From NCBI RefSeq assembly GCF_041296385.1, contig NC_091014.1, forward strand, positions 21,923,578 to 21,987,577: 64,000 bases of DNA, written 5' to 3'. This document shows, in pieces, positions 1-14,600 of the stretch. Origin of the DNA: Aphelocoma coerulescens. Taxonomy: Eukaryota; Chordata; Aves; Passeriformes; Corvidae. Both the position numbers and the translations under genes were made by a program. A model generated the notes under the pieces. The model was given only the letters and a program-made list of their open reading frames with translations, ran no database searches and had not been told where the DNA came from. Position 1 is the stretch's first letter. Each line of letters starts with the position of its first letter.

Positions 1-2763
1 CCCTTTTGGTATCAATACTATATATACCCTTGTAATGGGGATCATCAACAATCAACATGATGAAGTCAAGAAACAAGGATGACCATGACTTCATTTGTGC
101 CTCATTCAAAGCTGTCCACCATGCAATGTGGTGCAAACAAGTGTTGACATGAACATTCAGCATTTAAAGAAACAGCTTTAAATGATGCATGTGAAATGCT
201 GAAATTAGGGCAGGTCATTTGTTGGCTAAGTGAGATTACAACAAGATAGTCTATCATTAAAAAAAATGCAGAATTGTCTGGTTCATGTGTTGCAAACATT
301 CACAGACAGAATGCTCACTAAAGAATCCACTAATTGGCTGAAAAATGTTGCATAGGGTCATGTTCATGTGGAGATGCAGTCTTTCAAATAGAATGGTCTG
401 TCACTGACTAAGTCCTCACAATGGCATTGTCAGCTGGTTTGGATAAGACTCCCTGAACTGGTTTTTTTCTGGTTTCACATCTTCAGCAAGTGCATGAAAT
501 TCTCCTATTTTGTAGGCTGATTTTGGACTACTTGGGAACTGATGACTAAGTATGCTGCATGTCTACAAAAACAGAGCCCTGCTTACTGAGCTACATCACA
601 ATTATATGTAAAGTGCTAACCTGAATTTCACCCTCATATAAAAAATTTAATTTGAATTCCATAGATCTTGCCACACTGTTAAATCTTTTCCAACTTTTGA
701 GCTTAGCCACTCTCTGTGAAATGTGTGTGAATAAGCCACCAAAAGCAAAAATGGAGCAAAGCACTGCAGCTAAAGCTTACATAATGTGTTGTGTTAAAAA
801 TCCTCAAATTCATTTTCCTGCCCTATTGGGCCAAGATGAAAAAGCACATATGGTGAGGAAAGCCACTTGCTGTTGGGAGATCTCTGCATTCCCTCTGCAC
901 AGGGAGGAACAATTTAGCCTCATCACTCACTCTCTTCTGTTAATCTGGCACAAATCAAATGCAAGAGACAGAGCGTGAATGTGGATAAGTGAGAAGATTC
1001 AATTTCCTGTCTCATGTGGCTAAACGTTTCTTGTTAAGTGTCAGGTTTAGAGCTGAGTAAACAGTGGAATAATATATTTATGGTTCCATTTATACAATTT
1101 GACTTGTGATTCAGTAAGCATCCTCCCTATTTTCTTGCATTTCTGTTACAACTTCAAAAATGTAGTTTTGCTTGGAGCATATATATGGACGCTAAATGGA
1201 CTTTCAGCCCCTCTTTAGCATTCCTGCTTTTTTGTAGATTTTGTATTTTCGTGGAAGTGGAGGACAATTATGAGTAATGTGGATTAAAAAGTGGATTAAA
1301 GCAAAATGTCTGCAACACAACATTGAATAAAAGAAGGGTTTTGTATGTATGAGCAATAGAAAAATTATTGGGAACAGAGCAATTGTCTACCACCTCCTTC
1401 CTCAATATTGTGGTACAAGAGCTCACCACTTGAGGGCAAATGCTCATGGACACTTTTGATTAACCTTTAAACATTCCTTGGAAATATTTAAAGAGTAAAA
1501 GCCAGGGGCTGCCAGTGATTAGAGCGAACAACACTGGGAAAGGGAGGTTGAAAATGGTGGCAGAAATAGCAACTGATTGGTAAGAAAATGACAAGAGGAA
1601 GGGTCTGCAAAATTTGATAAATATTGTATCTGATTTAGATTTCACTCTTTTTACCTTTCAAAGGTAGAAACACAGCTAATATAAACTCTAGAGTTCCCAT
1701 TTACAGCCCAAAAGAAGCAAGAAATTGTTGTTGCGGGGGTGGGTGGGGAGGCTGTGGGGAAGGAAAGGAAATTATTTTTAATCTTCTAAGTGTTCCCATA
1801 CTTCCTGTCTCCTATTATATCCTTCATTCTAAAGTACTCTTAGCCTTCACCTGAATAGTCTCAGGACATTAATAATGATTTCATTCAGTGCTACTGTTGG
1901 CAAAAATTAGGCCATCCAATCAGGAAAGCCAGTGAAGGCAGGATACTATGTCAGTGATGCAGGCAACCAGTCAGATAATAACAATATAAAAATGCCTTCA
2001 GAGGTAAAAGCAAAAGAAGTTACAAGGTAGGACACAGGGAGACAAAGTGTCCTGAGCTAAGGGTTCATTCTTAAAGGCTCATGAGGGAGACAGTGGCTAG
2101 GATCATGTTGTGGCTGTTAGAGGATTTGTGTAGCTGGCAAATAACATGGATTTCCTTTCCATAGATATTTAGTATATTATTTTACCTCTCAGTGAAGCTC
2201 AATAGATGGAATATGGTGGGCTTATTAGCAAAGATATATTTTAGTTAGAGTTGTCATGGGTTCATCTGTTACTTCCATACAAAATATTGCCTAGTACTAT
2301 AATAGTCTGTCGCAAACACAATTTACACAAACTACTATTGCATAAAAACAGTGGTGTGCTAAATTTAACTGGACTGTTCCTACTCCAGGCCAGATTATTT
2401 ATACAGTTATAAAGCTAAATAATAATAAAAATAACTACATACATCTTATTGCACCATGTTTATTCTTTGTTTGCTATTCACTGTGATTTCCAAAGCATAA
2501 AAAAAACAACTTCATTCCTATTGGAAAATGAATATTGTAGATGCCTGAAATACAGGTCAGATTTACTAACCATTGATAAAATAACAGTAACAGCTAGTTG
2601 GTTCTCCAGGTTTATATCAATGATTGAAGGAAATACAGTAAAATCTGTGAGGGACTGGTGAGGTTCTGCCAGGCAGAATAATGTATGGACAGTGTATGCA
2701 GTTATATATCAAAAATATTTAGAGTTTACATATGACCAGCCCTAGGTATCTCCACCACAAATT

Positions 2764-2783
2764 AAAAAAAAAAAAAAAAAAAA
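2764..2783. repeat. poly(A) run
   Basis: An uninterrupted run of about 20 A. No recognisable retroposed sequence precedes it, so it is listed only as a simple repeat. Confidence 0.9.
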
Positions 2784-3153
2784 TCTTTGCACCCTGTTTC
2801 AGCCAACTTTTATGTAGAAGTGGAGTTCCTAAACTGACAGCTAAAGAAGAGAGAAACAAGCTGTGGTGTGAACTACACCTGACAAGATATTATGGGATAT
2901 TATCCTTCCAGTGCAGGAGAGTCTGTGAGTAGTCTAATATAGGAAAATCTTCAGCTAAAGACCATGGCATTTCTCATCAAACAGCTAAAAGAAACCTTTC
3001 CCGTGAGCTGTTTGTTTTTAATCAAATCAAACAGAAGTCTGTGGTCCTTAAGAGTACTTTTTTTAAACTTCCAGGACATTTTAGTAAGTTAAATACCTTA
3101 TAGATGGAAGTTGTTGTCAGCTGCCATTTTGATCATTAATAGTAGCATTCTTA

Positions 3154-3437
3154 GGCCATGTCTACAAAGAATTGCCAACAAATGTGGAGAGCAGAAAATA
3201 AAGTTAACCAGCCCACACTCACATACCAAACCTGACTAATATAGTTACACTGGCAAAATCCCAATGTGTGGTTATGCCAAAAGAGGAAAGCTAATGTTAG
3301 TTTTGCATCTGTCATTCAGTGAGGTGATGTAACTGTGCTGGCAGGAGAGTATCTCTATTTGGCACACATTGAGGGGATTTGACAGCATAGCCCCAGCAGA
3401 CTGGCTAGTGACAGAGGCTTTTTAGTTTAGACAAGCA
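3154..3437. mobile_element. probable ancient Harbinger-like MITE (non-autonomous DNA transposon)
   Basis: The segment is flanked by TTA at 3151-3153 and 3438-3440. It begins GGCCATGTCTACA and ends with GTTTAGACAAGC, which are imperfect terminal inverted repeats. The internal stretch GACAGCATAGCCCCAGC resembles, from memory, short DNA transposons common in turtle and crocodilian genomes. A 3-bp TTA duplication is typical of PIF/Harbinger elements. It is 284 bp long with no transposase, so it would be non-autonomous. The family assignment is from memory and the copy is diverged. Confidence 0.45.
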
Positions 3438-4714
3438 TTAAATTTTACATTGAAAAATGAGTGAACTTGCAAGGTAAAGTATTAAAATCTGAACAGTCCA
3501 AGAAAGCAGTTAAGGGAACTGACAAGGTTGGCCCTTTTGTCTGGCCACCATTTTGTAGGCTGCAGGCTGTATTCCAGCCCACTGAATCAGGTTCACTGAA
3601 AGTAAAGCAAATTGATAATCCCATTAGTTTAAAAGAAAAAAGAGTATTGGTCCCTGTATTTAGACACATTGCAACCATAACTAACAAATCTAGTGATGGT
3701 TCTTTTTTTTCTTTAATGACAGAAAACCACTATCTAGTGACTGGCAATTGCATGGTCATGTTCCATTTTGCATGCAACTGCTCTTTGTATTTTTGCTATA
3801 CAGTGACATATTAATTATAGTTTAAAAGTAGAAAAAAACAGAACTGCCTTTTAAAATTTATTTTAAGGAAGACAAAGGAAAACTACCTTTTAGTTCTTTC
3901 ACTTAATGGAGTTGGTTTTCCTCCAGAGATGGAATGTCCTATTTAATCATTACAGCAGCTGTGCAAAAACAATCTGAATATATAGGAATATAAACCAAAG
4001 GGATTTTCTGTTTAAAACATTGGCAACATCTTAAAACATACAATCTGTTGAATTCTGAGTTGGCTTTGAGCAATGGATATGCAATACTAAAGAAAGGACT
4101 TTATATTAATAAGTAACATTTATAAAATGCTTTAGGACTAAAACCCCCTAATTTATGTATAGTATTCAGGTAAGATAGACCATAAAAATACAGATTATTA
4201 GTTGAACTAATCAGAATCCCATGTGCTTTACACAAGTTTCACCATATTTCATTGTCTCACTTTGAATACTAATTTGTTATTGAGATAATTATTATTTAGG
4301 TTACTTAAATATCCATAATTAGCAAATTGAATCTAATTATAGTAAATTAAAGTATGGTCCTTATCTCGGTCTTCTTTATTTGTTCAAGAAGACGGAACAA
4401 GAAAGGTCAAAATGCCAAGCATATACCACAGAAATAAAGAAAGAAAAGTATTAATAAAGTCATTGGTTGTTCAGTAACACCACTCAATTTTTTATTACAG
4501 ATAATTCAGCAACATGTCTTAATTACTATTACTACTACTTTATGACTTGTGAAGTAGCACCTCTTAATTACAACTACTACCATTATCTGCTTTGTGGTGA
4601 CACCTTTTCTTTCCCCATTTTCAGATAAGTAGCTAGGTAGTTCTTGATTTTAAGAACACTAAAACTAAGCTAAAAAAATTTGGGTATATAAGCAAGTCAA
4701 TTTGTCTCACTTTG

Positions 4715-5945
4715 GTCTATGGAAAAATCATTGAGCAAGCCGTGTTGGAACATATTTCTGGTCACATGGAGGAGAAGAAAGTTTCTGGAAATAGTCAACA
4801 TACCAATCTAACCTGACTGCCTTCTTCAATGGGACATCTGTGTTTTGGATGAGGGGAAAGCTAGGGATGTTGTTCACCTTGATTTTAGCAAGACTTTTGT
4901 CAAATACTGTGTTCTGCAATATTTTGGTACCTAAGTTTAGGATGTTATAGTCTTGGTGGGTGTGCATCAGATAGGTAAGAGTCAGTTTGGATGAAGGGGA
5001 TCAGAGAGTCATGGATCTACGTCATACTCTACTTGAAGGCCACAAGAGGTCTGTTCTGGGACCTGATTAACATCTTTACCAACAACCAAACAGTTGATGG
5101 TAACAAATTGGGGTATAAATGATTGTTAAAGGAAAGGGGTTGTCATACAAGGACACAGACTGGATGGAGGAACGAACCAACAGGAAACCACATAAAATTA
5201 ACAAGGCATGATGCAAAGTTTGGCACATGGAAAGCTAGAGACCTTGCAATGATACAGGGTGAAAACTGACAGACTGGGGAGAAATTCTGTAGAAAAGGTC
5301 ACAAAGGCCTCACAGACATCAAACTGAGCATGAGTTAACAGAGCCATGGTCACAAACAAGGCCATCAGCCTCCTGGGCTCTGTTAACAGAAGCAGGTAGG
5401 TAAATTGAAGGAAAGGATTATCCCTCTCTACCTGGTTCTCATTAGGAGACGTCTGAAATACTGACCTCCCAAGACACACAGCAGTCGACTAGAGGAAGTT
5501 CAGCACAAGGACCATCATGACTGTTGGTGACTGGAGTGCTTGCTCTGTGAGGAGAGACTGATTAACTGGGCTTGTTCAGCCTGGAGCAGAGAGAGCTCTG
5601 GACAAACTGAACAGCAGCCCCTTGTGCCTATGCTTGGTCACTGAGAGAATGGAGCAAGTCTCTTCACAGTGGGGGTGGTAGGAGAGCAGGAATCCGTGGA
5701 CGTAAATTGAAACAAAAGTAATTTAGTCTGGCTAAAAGGAAAAATGTTTTCCTCCAACGGCAGTGAAGTTCAAGAGGTTTCCCAGAGAGGCTGTGCAGTC
5801 TCTCTTCATCCTTGGCGGTTTGAAAGACCCGGCTGGATAAAGACCTGAGACCAGGTCTGACTGCACAGCTGACCCTGCTTTGAGGAGAATGTTGGACTAG
5901 AGACCTGAGGTCCCTTCCACCCTGAACTAACTATACTTATAAATG
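4715..5945 (+). mobile_element. degraded CR1 LINE fragment (RT region to 3' end)
   Basis: The text runs in the CR1 sense direction. It starts with the AAAATCATTGAGCAAG stretch of the reverse-transcriptase region. A segment near 4865-4905 still reads like the conserved 'DVV..LDFSKAFD' part of CR1 RT. It continues with the segment equivalent to 'gtctgttctgggacc...aacatcttt' near 5050-5080. The 3' portion (about 5500-5945) has the usual CR1 end: a 'ttcagcctggag' block, then 'cccagagaggctgtgcagtctc', and 'ggtcccttccaccctgaactaactat'. Frames are broken by many indels, so this is a dead copy. Confidence 0.8.
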
Positions 5946-6989
5946 AAAAAAAAGTCTTTTTGGAAATAATGCAATTAAATTATTCAATTAAACTGGTTTG
6001 GATTTTTGTAAGTTTCTATGGATTTTCAGCTTCAGGAAAAAACAGGTCTTGATCTGGTACAAAACCTCTTTTTAGCACTGAGAATATCACACAAGGGATG
6101 AGCCATTTTCCTCTCAGCAGTAATGCTGACACCATCGTATAAGATCAAAGAGTATTGCATCTGTTAAAAAGCTAAGAGTTGATTTTGCATCAGCTTCTCA
6201 TGGCTCAGGCTGACATATTCCCAAGTTTAGAGTTCAAATTTGAACAGCTGGAAACTGAAATCTCTTGGTAGCTGTACTTCACGTTCTGCTTGAATCTAGG
6301 TCTGCTCTGCCCTTGTAGACAATATCTTTTCAGGCTGACAACAAATCTCTCCTAGTCTTGTGGCAGATGATAACAGTGACAGTACAGGAAGTATTTCAGA
6401 TCTCTAAAGGAAAATGCACTGGCTTATCTTCTCTATACAGTGTTAACATAGCAAGAACAGATGGATGCTTGAACATCCCAGTCTGCCACATTCACCCTGT
6501 ATAATTAACTGCATTTGTGAGAGTAACATGAATGTTTGGGTCACTCATCTTGTCCCTGAGTATACTGCAGCCAAGGCATACTAGAGTCAGCTCTGAATCA
6601 GTCACAAGCCCACCTTGTTGTTGGTTCTGCTGTGCAATTTATACACCTTTCCTGCTGCATACATTATAGACATAAGTTTCTATCTTCTGGCATTGCTCCC
6701 ACAAAAGTTAAAATGTTAGGGTTTTTATTTCAGGATTAATATTCTTGACAGGTAGGAGTGTCAGAGGAAAAGCAAATGTTGGATGATGACATCAGAGATA
6801 TTCTAATGCTGAATCTAGAAAAAATTCAGTATCACCTGTTGTGATAGGTAACTGACATTGTAGCTGCTGAGGGTTCAAATAGATAAACAATAATAAAATC
6901 ATAACAGTGCAAAACTACACTGTATTCACTGTTTTATTATCTGGGATAAACTAATTGAAACCTCACCAGAGAAGGTTGCAGTTAAGTTG

Positions 6990-7082
6990 AAAAAAAACAA
7001 CAACAACAAACAAACAAAAAAAAAAAAAAACCAACAAAAAACAAAACCCAAAACACCAAAAAAAAACCAAACCCAAAAAACC
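6990..7082. repeat. A-rich low-complexity tract
   Basis: About 90 bases of A with scattered C, including CAA and CAAA units. It is a simple sequence with no visible element attached upstream. Confidence 0.85.
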
Positions 7083-10000
7083 TATATTCAATTAATCCTG
7101 AACATACAAATAGCAAAAAGAAGGTAAAAGTTAGAAGGATGGTTTGCATGGGCAAGGCAGAGGGGTAGAGGGGGAAGGCATATATGTCATCACTGCTCTA
7201 CCTTGTTGCTCTCCAGAGATCCTCTCCTGAGGTAGCACAGGGATGGTCCTCTAGGATCATATTGCACATTTCTGTGTGAGTCAATAGAATCCTGCTTTGC
7301 CTTAAGAATCCTCCAGGTAAACAAAGAGGAAATTTAAAGCTTCTCAGAGTAGCACAGAACATATCATGTTTAGTGTGCAACATAGGTTCAGTCAAAAGTC
7401 TTATTTGAAAACACTTATTTTGAAAGTCTTTTGCTTTTCCACTTTTCAAAGTGGACTTTGGGTGGCTGTGGGTTAGTTGTAGCACAGAACATGTATTTAG
7501 CATGCAACATACCTACCCTCTGCACTGAAGCTAGGAACCTGGTGTCTGCTTCTAAAATCCAGTTCAGGTTAGTGGGTGTTTTTTCCTGTTCCAGAGTGAA
7601 TTAGAGAATTCACAATGGTCTTCTGCAGTGAATAAATCTAACAGAAAATCTGTACTGGAGACATGTCACAATCAATTATGGGACAAAATAAATCAGAATG
7701 ACACCAAGGCAAGACCTTTAGAGATTAGTAGCAACAGAGAGGAAATAGCTTTATAATGTGCAGATTTTTAACTCTAATTTATACTACAGTTTAGTTAATT
7801 TAGTTTTGCTAAAATATCAGAGATAAAATTAATGGAAAAATATTTTTATAAGTTTATAAGTTTTGACCAGTTCACCACTTGGAGTAATACGGTGTAAATT
7901 CATTGAAGCAGCCATCAGTTGATTCATCTGGTTGCCATTAACTTTATTCCAACATAAGGAATGAACACAGCAAACATTTCTAGATAAGACTAGTACTTGA
8001 GTACAGCCGTTGAAAGATTTCTGTTCACAAATTGCAATTGAAACGCTTGCTAAGGGCTGCAGGGACACGTTTGATTGTTTGTTTTTCTTTTTGTCATTCT
8101 GTTTTAGCTGCTTCCTTGCTCATTACATTGTTCCCATTAGCATAATGTATTGATTGTGTTTGTACAGCTTTTCCTGCCAAAGGCTGCCCTTCAGTTGTAC
8201 AGCCATTGGGGTAACCAGCTGTTACTTATTTAAGCCTCCATCATTTTCTATGACAGAGTAACTTAATTATGCCCCACTTGAAGATGCTAAATAAAATTAT
8301 CTTCTGAGCAAGTGTACTTCACTTAATTTTTGTCTCTATCAGGTATTTAAACCCTGACACTTAAGCTATGTGTGCAACACATAAGCAGCATAATAATAAG
8401 CAAACACATTTTAAAATGAAACCTAGTACCAAGTTAATTATTACAGAGTTAGAGGCCGTTTTACAGGGTTTCTAGACCACAGTTATCTCTTTAGCTCAGG
8501 TGTTATGCATATTTAAAAGACTTCAGAAAAAAAGAAACTAAATGTAGTTAATAGTCTAATAAACCAGCACTTAGGGTTAACCTTTTTCGCTGCATTATGA
8601 GCATAAATAATAGATCTTCAGTAAGCATTTGGAATTTAAAAAAAACCAGAATTTTAATACTCAATGTAATTCAAACCTGGACAAGAAAAAATTTCTACTC
8701 AGTGATATATTCTAATTATAAGAATGTGTCAGTCAACATCAATGACCTTTGTGTTATAGCAGAACATTTAGTTCTTATTTTAATCCTGGTATTTGAATTA
8801 AATTCAGACCATATATTTTAATTTTTATTGGCAACATCTTTCCTTAGTTCACTATAAGGCAGTCTTGCTTTCCCTTTTTCATCTCTAGTCGATTATGCAT
8901 ATGAAAGTGACAATTTTGGGCTTGTCAACTGGGTCCTTGAGTGTAAAGTGTTCTGAAATGCAGCTCCCATGTTTTCAAAGGGACTATAATTGAAAATGTT
9001 TGAATTGACATGAATTTATTTTAAATAGTCCACCTGCCACATTTGCTAGTTTTTTAGCTTTAGGCTAAATTCAATCTGCATTCAAAGTAGATACCCGAAG
9101 ACCTAATTAATAATAAACCACTTATAGAAAAAATAAAGTTTTGTGAAAGTGATAAAAGCGCAAAAGTAAAATTATTCTCTAAATGATGCTGCATCTCATC
9201 TAGATAGGTTGTGCAAAATAGAATGTATTTGACAAAAGAGAGTTTTAATTTTGCTGTATTTGAAAGTAATATGAAAGTAATTTGAAGGCTCTTTGGAAAT
9301 CTTATAACAAAGGAGTATTTTTTATCAAATAAAGTTGGAAATAAGCCTTTATAGAGTACCCAGCTATTGCTCAATAAATATGTATGGGGGGGTGTGTTGT
9401 TAATAGAAAAAGGCTGCAGGCTTTATATTGACCTGTCAGTGTGGGCTTTTGGAATATTTTTTTTTAATATCTTGAGCTTGTGATGGCTGTGGTAACAATT
9501 GTCCAGCAGTGGGGAGTGCTGCCAAACTTGTTTCAGCTTAGGTCTCTGAATACTGTACATGGTAAGGATCTAACAAACCTGTAAAATGACTCAGTAACAA
9601 ATAACTGGGACTTAATTTCAATCAATAAGCAGTTAATGGGTGGAGATAGTTTAGAGGAGAACTCATTTTAAAAAAGAGGAAATAAGGGCACAGTGTTAGA
9701 AAATGTGTAAATACGACCTCAGCCTGATCCAAGGCTAAGGAGGAAGGAATACCAGACATCAACATCAAGGACTTGGGATACTGGCTTTTTAACAAAATTT
9801 TCTCTTCCTTCTATTTATCTTGTGGAAGGCTGAATCTGTTGGCCTGAGGAACCAGAGGAGCAGGGACTGGGTGTGTATCACTGGAGAAAAGGGACTGGTA
9901 GTCAAAAGTTTATGTATATACAGATTTAGCTACATTATTAATGAGATTTTCCTGTAATAATAATTTGAAAAGTAAAAGCTAGGATAATTGTAACTGGATT

Positions 10001-10229
10001 AATAATAAGATTTGTTATGATTTTGAGTAGGCTGTTAAGATTTTAATTAGACAAATTCTTTGCTTAGCATTTTGTCAATAAGAAGATCATAAATGTAACA
10101 CAATATACCATAAAAATCCTACTTGTACATTATGTTGAAGATTCAATTAATGTATAAATAAGAATTAATTTAATTAATCTCATTCCTCAGTTTTTTCCAT
10201 GCAGCACAGTCTTTTTCCAATATGTTTTT

Positions 10230-10299
10230 ATGTTTGTTTGTTTGGTTTTTTTTTTTTTTTGTTTTGGTTTGGTTTTTTTTAGTTGTTTTTTTTTTTTTT
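10230..10299. repeat. T-rich low-complexity tract
   Basis: Runs of T interrupted by G (TTTG and TTGG units), about 70 bases, within the GRM8 intron. Confidence 0.85.
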
Positions 10300-11170
10300 A
10301 ACTTGTGTTTGGAGGTATTTTAGCTTAGCTGTACAAAAAATGAGTGTTAAATTTCTATTTGACCTTTTGGAGCTCAGTATTCCTGACTATCAGGACTGAC
10401 ATGCACATTACAAGAGACATAACAGAGATAAGTCTTTGGTCAATTACTGAAAACTGGCTCTATTTGTAGTAAGGTTAATGAAAGGTATGGCTCACATGGA
10501 CTTTAAAAACCATAATACTGCAATAAATTTTGTGCTGTGGTATATGCTAGCTATATGATAGTGTGATATAGGAGAAGAAAAAATTAATTATATTATGAGA
10601 ATTTAGGAGAGGAAAAAAAATCAATTTACATACTGATATTTTAAATTACTTTGAAAGTCTGCAAGGCAGTACTTAGGATTTTCCATGATATGTATATCCT
10701 GAGGATGGAACACAGTGAAGAATCAGACTTTAGTTTATTACTAGTTTAGTATAAAATGTAGTAAACGTTGCAGATGAAGTAAAGCTGAACATTTCTTTCC
10801 CTTCAATAATGTTGCTTATTTCCAGTGAGTAAAATGTTTGATAATACAACACTTGTTTGTCTAATCTTCTCCAGCTTTTACCAAAAAACAACATAATTTC
10901 TGATGCCAATGTTGTGTGATGTTATCTGTAAAACTGTCTACAGGGGTTGCACATCAACAGAATGCTTTTTGAAATTAGCAGTTTTGGAGGAGCTAAAGCA
11001 TCTGAAACTGGCATATTGAAACAGGCAAAGGGAAGAGAAGAAAAAACAAGGAATTAAACCAATCAAAAAATCTGGTTTTCTAGAATGTTTTGATAAGAGA
11101 TTACATTTGCCAACAGAAATGACAACTGACATTATTGTCTGCCATGTTAAGAAAGTGCCACGTTGCTATA

Positions 11171-11600
11171 AATCATGGAATCATAGAAAAGTTTGGGTTG
11201 GAAGGGACCTTTAAATATCATCTAGTTCCAACCCCCCTGCCATGGGCAAGGAGACATTTCACTAGGCCAGGTTGCTCAGGGCCCCCATCCAGCCTGGTCT
11301 TGGAACACTTCCAGGGATAGGACAGTTACGACTTTTTTGGGCAACCTGTGCCAGTGTCTCACCCTCACTGCAAAAAATTTCTTCCTTATCTTCAGTCTAA
11401 ATCTACCTTCTTTCAGGGTAATACTATTTCCCTTGTCCTGTCACTACAGGCCTTGGTAAAAAGTCTCTCTGTGTCTCTCTTACCCACCCCCCCCACCACC
11501 CCCCCCACTTTTATATATTGAAAGGCCACAATAAAATCTCCTTGAACTCTTCCCTCCTCTCCCCTCCCCTTTGTTTGGGATAAAACTGTCCTAGTCTAGT
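11171..11600 (-). mobile_element. CR1 LINE 3' fragment, antisense to GRM8
   Basis: On the + strand it begins with 'aatcatggaatcatagaaaagtttgggttggaaggga', which is the reverse complement of the CR1 3' end with its terminal short repeats. It continues through the standard antisense CR1 blocks (ccatgggcaaggagaca, caggttgctcagggcccc, aacctgtgccagtgtctcacc). Homology fades after about 11560. A C-rich expansion at about 11486-11511 is inserted in it. The copy is 5'-truncated, as is usual for CR1. Confidence 0.92.
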
Positions 11601-14600
11601 TTTGTGCTAAAATCAGGTACTGAGAAATCACTGGGAAATGTTTGAGTGAACTAAGATTAGCTTTAGACCTGAGGTGGAATAAAACTTTGGAGGGAAGGCT
11701 ATGCAATGCAAACTTTGCAGTTCTCGTCTCTAAGTTCTCTGTATCTATTTACCTTAAAATAATAAATGCAATGATAAAAAAAGACCTACTAAGGCAATTC
11801 CTTTCTTTGAATAAAATAATTTATGGGTAGAAAGGGAATACTTATAAATATTGCAGGTAAGGTCAAAATTAGACTTAAGTGGAAAATCTGAAGTGAACTA
11901 GTCACCATAATTCAGTTTCTGAAGTGCACATATATATATGTTCCACTAAGACTCCTCCAAGCTTTTATAGCTTCTCTCACATCCAAGCTTTAATGAGACT
12001 TCATACTTTTTAAATGTGGAACACATTTAATTTGAAATCTGTTATTAGAGCTTTCCTTTCTCATAACTTTCTGAAAGCAGCAGAAATTTAAGAATAAAAA
12101 TAAAGATTATATGTTTTTTCAGCACTTGTTTTCTTCTGCTGTGTGAAGAATCATAGCCTACATTTACTTCTTGAGATAATAATCTAATGAATGTTGTACT
12201 TTCATGTTTGTGAGAAGGCTTTCACATTTCTTCTTTAAGCCTCGTTTTAATTTCTAGTTTGGTAAGAAATGTTTTTTAAAGGCTAAAAATATATAAGTAA
12301 TGTAGCTTCCCACATTTTCTAACTGAACAAATGTTTGAAGAAGACTCATACAGTGAGGTTTATCTTATACCTGGAAAATAAGCTTGTTATATGAGCTAAA
12401 CAATGACTGACTTGTACCTGTTTTCCTTCAAAAAATTTTCTTCCCACGGGTCAAGATAGAAAAGTGTGTTTTGCACTGAAAGCAATAAAAACCTGTAGGT
12501 GTCAGCTTATGGGGTTCTGCAGAGAAGCATGAATCCTTTGGTCAATTATTGGCACCTTGCCAGCATTGTTACCTCCCTGTTTACATTCTCCTGGTTTCAA
12601 ATGTATTTCATATCTATTTACCTGTATCTAGTGTTTTTCTTGTTACTTTGGTGTGGAATCCATTCCATGGTGTTTCTTTCTAATCTGTGAACAAGACTGT
12701 GAAACAATTTTTGTCAGCCAGTCAACTCTTCAGCAAGCAGCAGCACACACAAAATTAATTGTAGTGTATGGCATGTTCATTACTTTAAAAGAAGAAAAGG
12801 ACTGTCTTTTTCCTAAACCTTCTATGTTCTGCAGCACAGGGAAGATGGCTATGAATGCTTTCAGTGTTTTCCTGGGAATAAAAAGACTCATGTTGTCTCC
12901 ACCACAAAGAAAGAAGGCACATTTTGCTGTCTTTCCCAATATGAGGGATGCCTGTAGATAGGTGATATGTATCTTCATTTTATGATGTATCATTTATCTC
13001 CTAGACAGAAGTGATCTGGTAAAGGCTTCTAGCAGCTGAGAATGAAGGGAAGAGTGGAAGGAGGGAATAAGATCAAAAAAAACTACTGGGAAATGAAGCT
13101 TGCTGTGGTTCTGGCCTTAAAATATGAAAGTGCCTGAAGCAGCTGAGAAGATTCACGTAAGAGACATAAAGAATTTGATAACAAGGATAAAGGAAAAATT
13201 AAATCATATTTCAATCTTCTGCTCTGTTACTAGTGATGTGGGACATATTCAAGAGTGCCTGTATTTATCTGTCTCAGCAGGATGGTTCAAACTCCAGTGT
13301 TTGATACTAAGGCTGTTGCTCTATCCTGTGGAGAAAGAGGCCTCTAAAGGGCAAATTGTATAGAATTAGCCACTGAAAGTCATTAGACCAGCTGTGTCTC
13401 TTCAAGCATCCACTTCTCTTTGGACTGCAAGTAGCTGAGTTGAATCTATGCTAGGCACACTCATAGTCTGAGATGTACCAAGACTTCCCTCTGTGGTTTA
13501 CCACTTCACTCACTGCTGGACTTTTTCATCTGTGTTCTTACAACTACCAGGAATTAGAGAACTTGTGCCAAAGTGGAAAACAGATTCAATTTACTCAAGG
13601 CATCACAATAGCCATATGTTCCGCCTTTCAAGGATATACTATTAAAACCAGATTAGGGAACAGACTGGGTAAGAGTCTGTTTGACTGTATTTGACTTATT
13701 AAAACTGAGTAGAAGAGAAAAATAAATAGCATGAGCAAATCAACAATTCTGGAGAGACCCTGAATATTATCTTACATGTAAAAGTAGGGGAGGACTCAAA
13801 ACAAGGAAGCAATCTGGACAAGGTTGTGACATTACCATGATTTTTTTCCCTTAGTGAAAGTAGTTGCTTTGTGTTGAACTAAGCCTCAGCAAGCACCAAA
13901 CTGATGAGACACTACTGGGGACTTGGGGGATATTTTATTTCCAAGCAGGAAAGCCTAGCTGAGAGGCAGTCATTCAGCTGCCTGCACTGGGACAATTCAG
14001 TGCACACACTTGCTTTGATGCATAGAAATTTTTCAGGTTACCAAGAAGGCAATTCAGTTTAATTACTTTCAAACTCAAGAACTCATCAGAGTAGCTGGTT
14101 TTACTAAAATAGTGTGTTTCATTGGCCCAGTCTTTCCTATGTAATATTTTAAGTTTCAAAGTAGAAAGATATGAGATACATAGTCCTAGAATCAATGGCC
14201 ATTATGCATTTTAGCTGCTGAGTTAGGATAATCTGAAGGCTCTATTACCAAACTTGTAGGATCCTTCTGATGAGGAAAGGGTCCAGGTCACCTGTGGGAT
14301 AGAGAGATCATGTGTCTGAGTGGGGATCTAAATCTTTCATATGAGAGACTATCTACTGTGAGGAATCTTTTGTCGATTGTGGAGGTTAAAATTGTGCATA
14401 AGAAGTCTTGTATCAGTTCTGGGGTGGGGCTGAGGTGAAGGATGGAGACAGAAAGTTATTTAGACCTCAAGTTTTCATGTAGTTTAAAGGGTTTTTTTTC
14501 TTGTGCTACCATGATTTTCGTTTTCTGACATATCCTCTGGCTGTCAAGAACAAGGAGAATAGATATAGCAGTCTTTGTTACATTTATGAAAGGCATTATT

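Noticed and set aside
3445..3814. Overlapping frames on both strands (about 80 and 117 codons)
   Set aside because: No family resemblance, intronic position, and mutual overlap; treated as chance frames.
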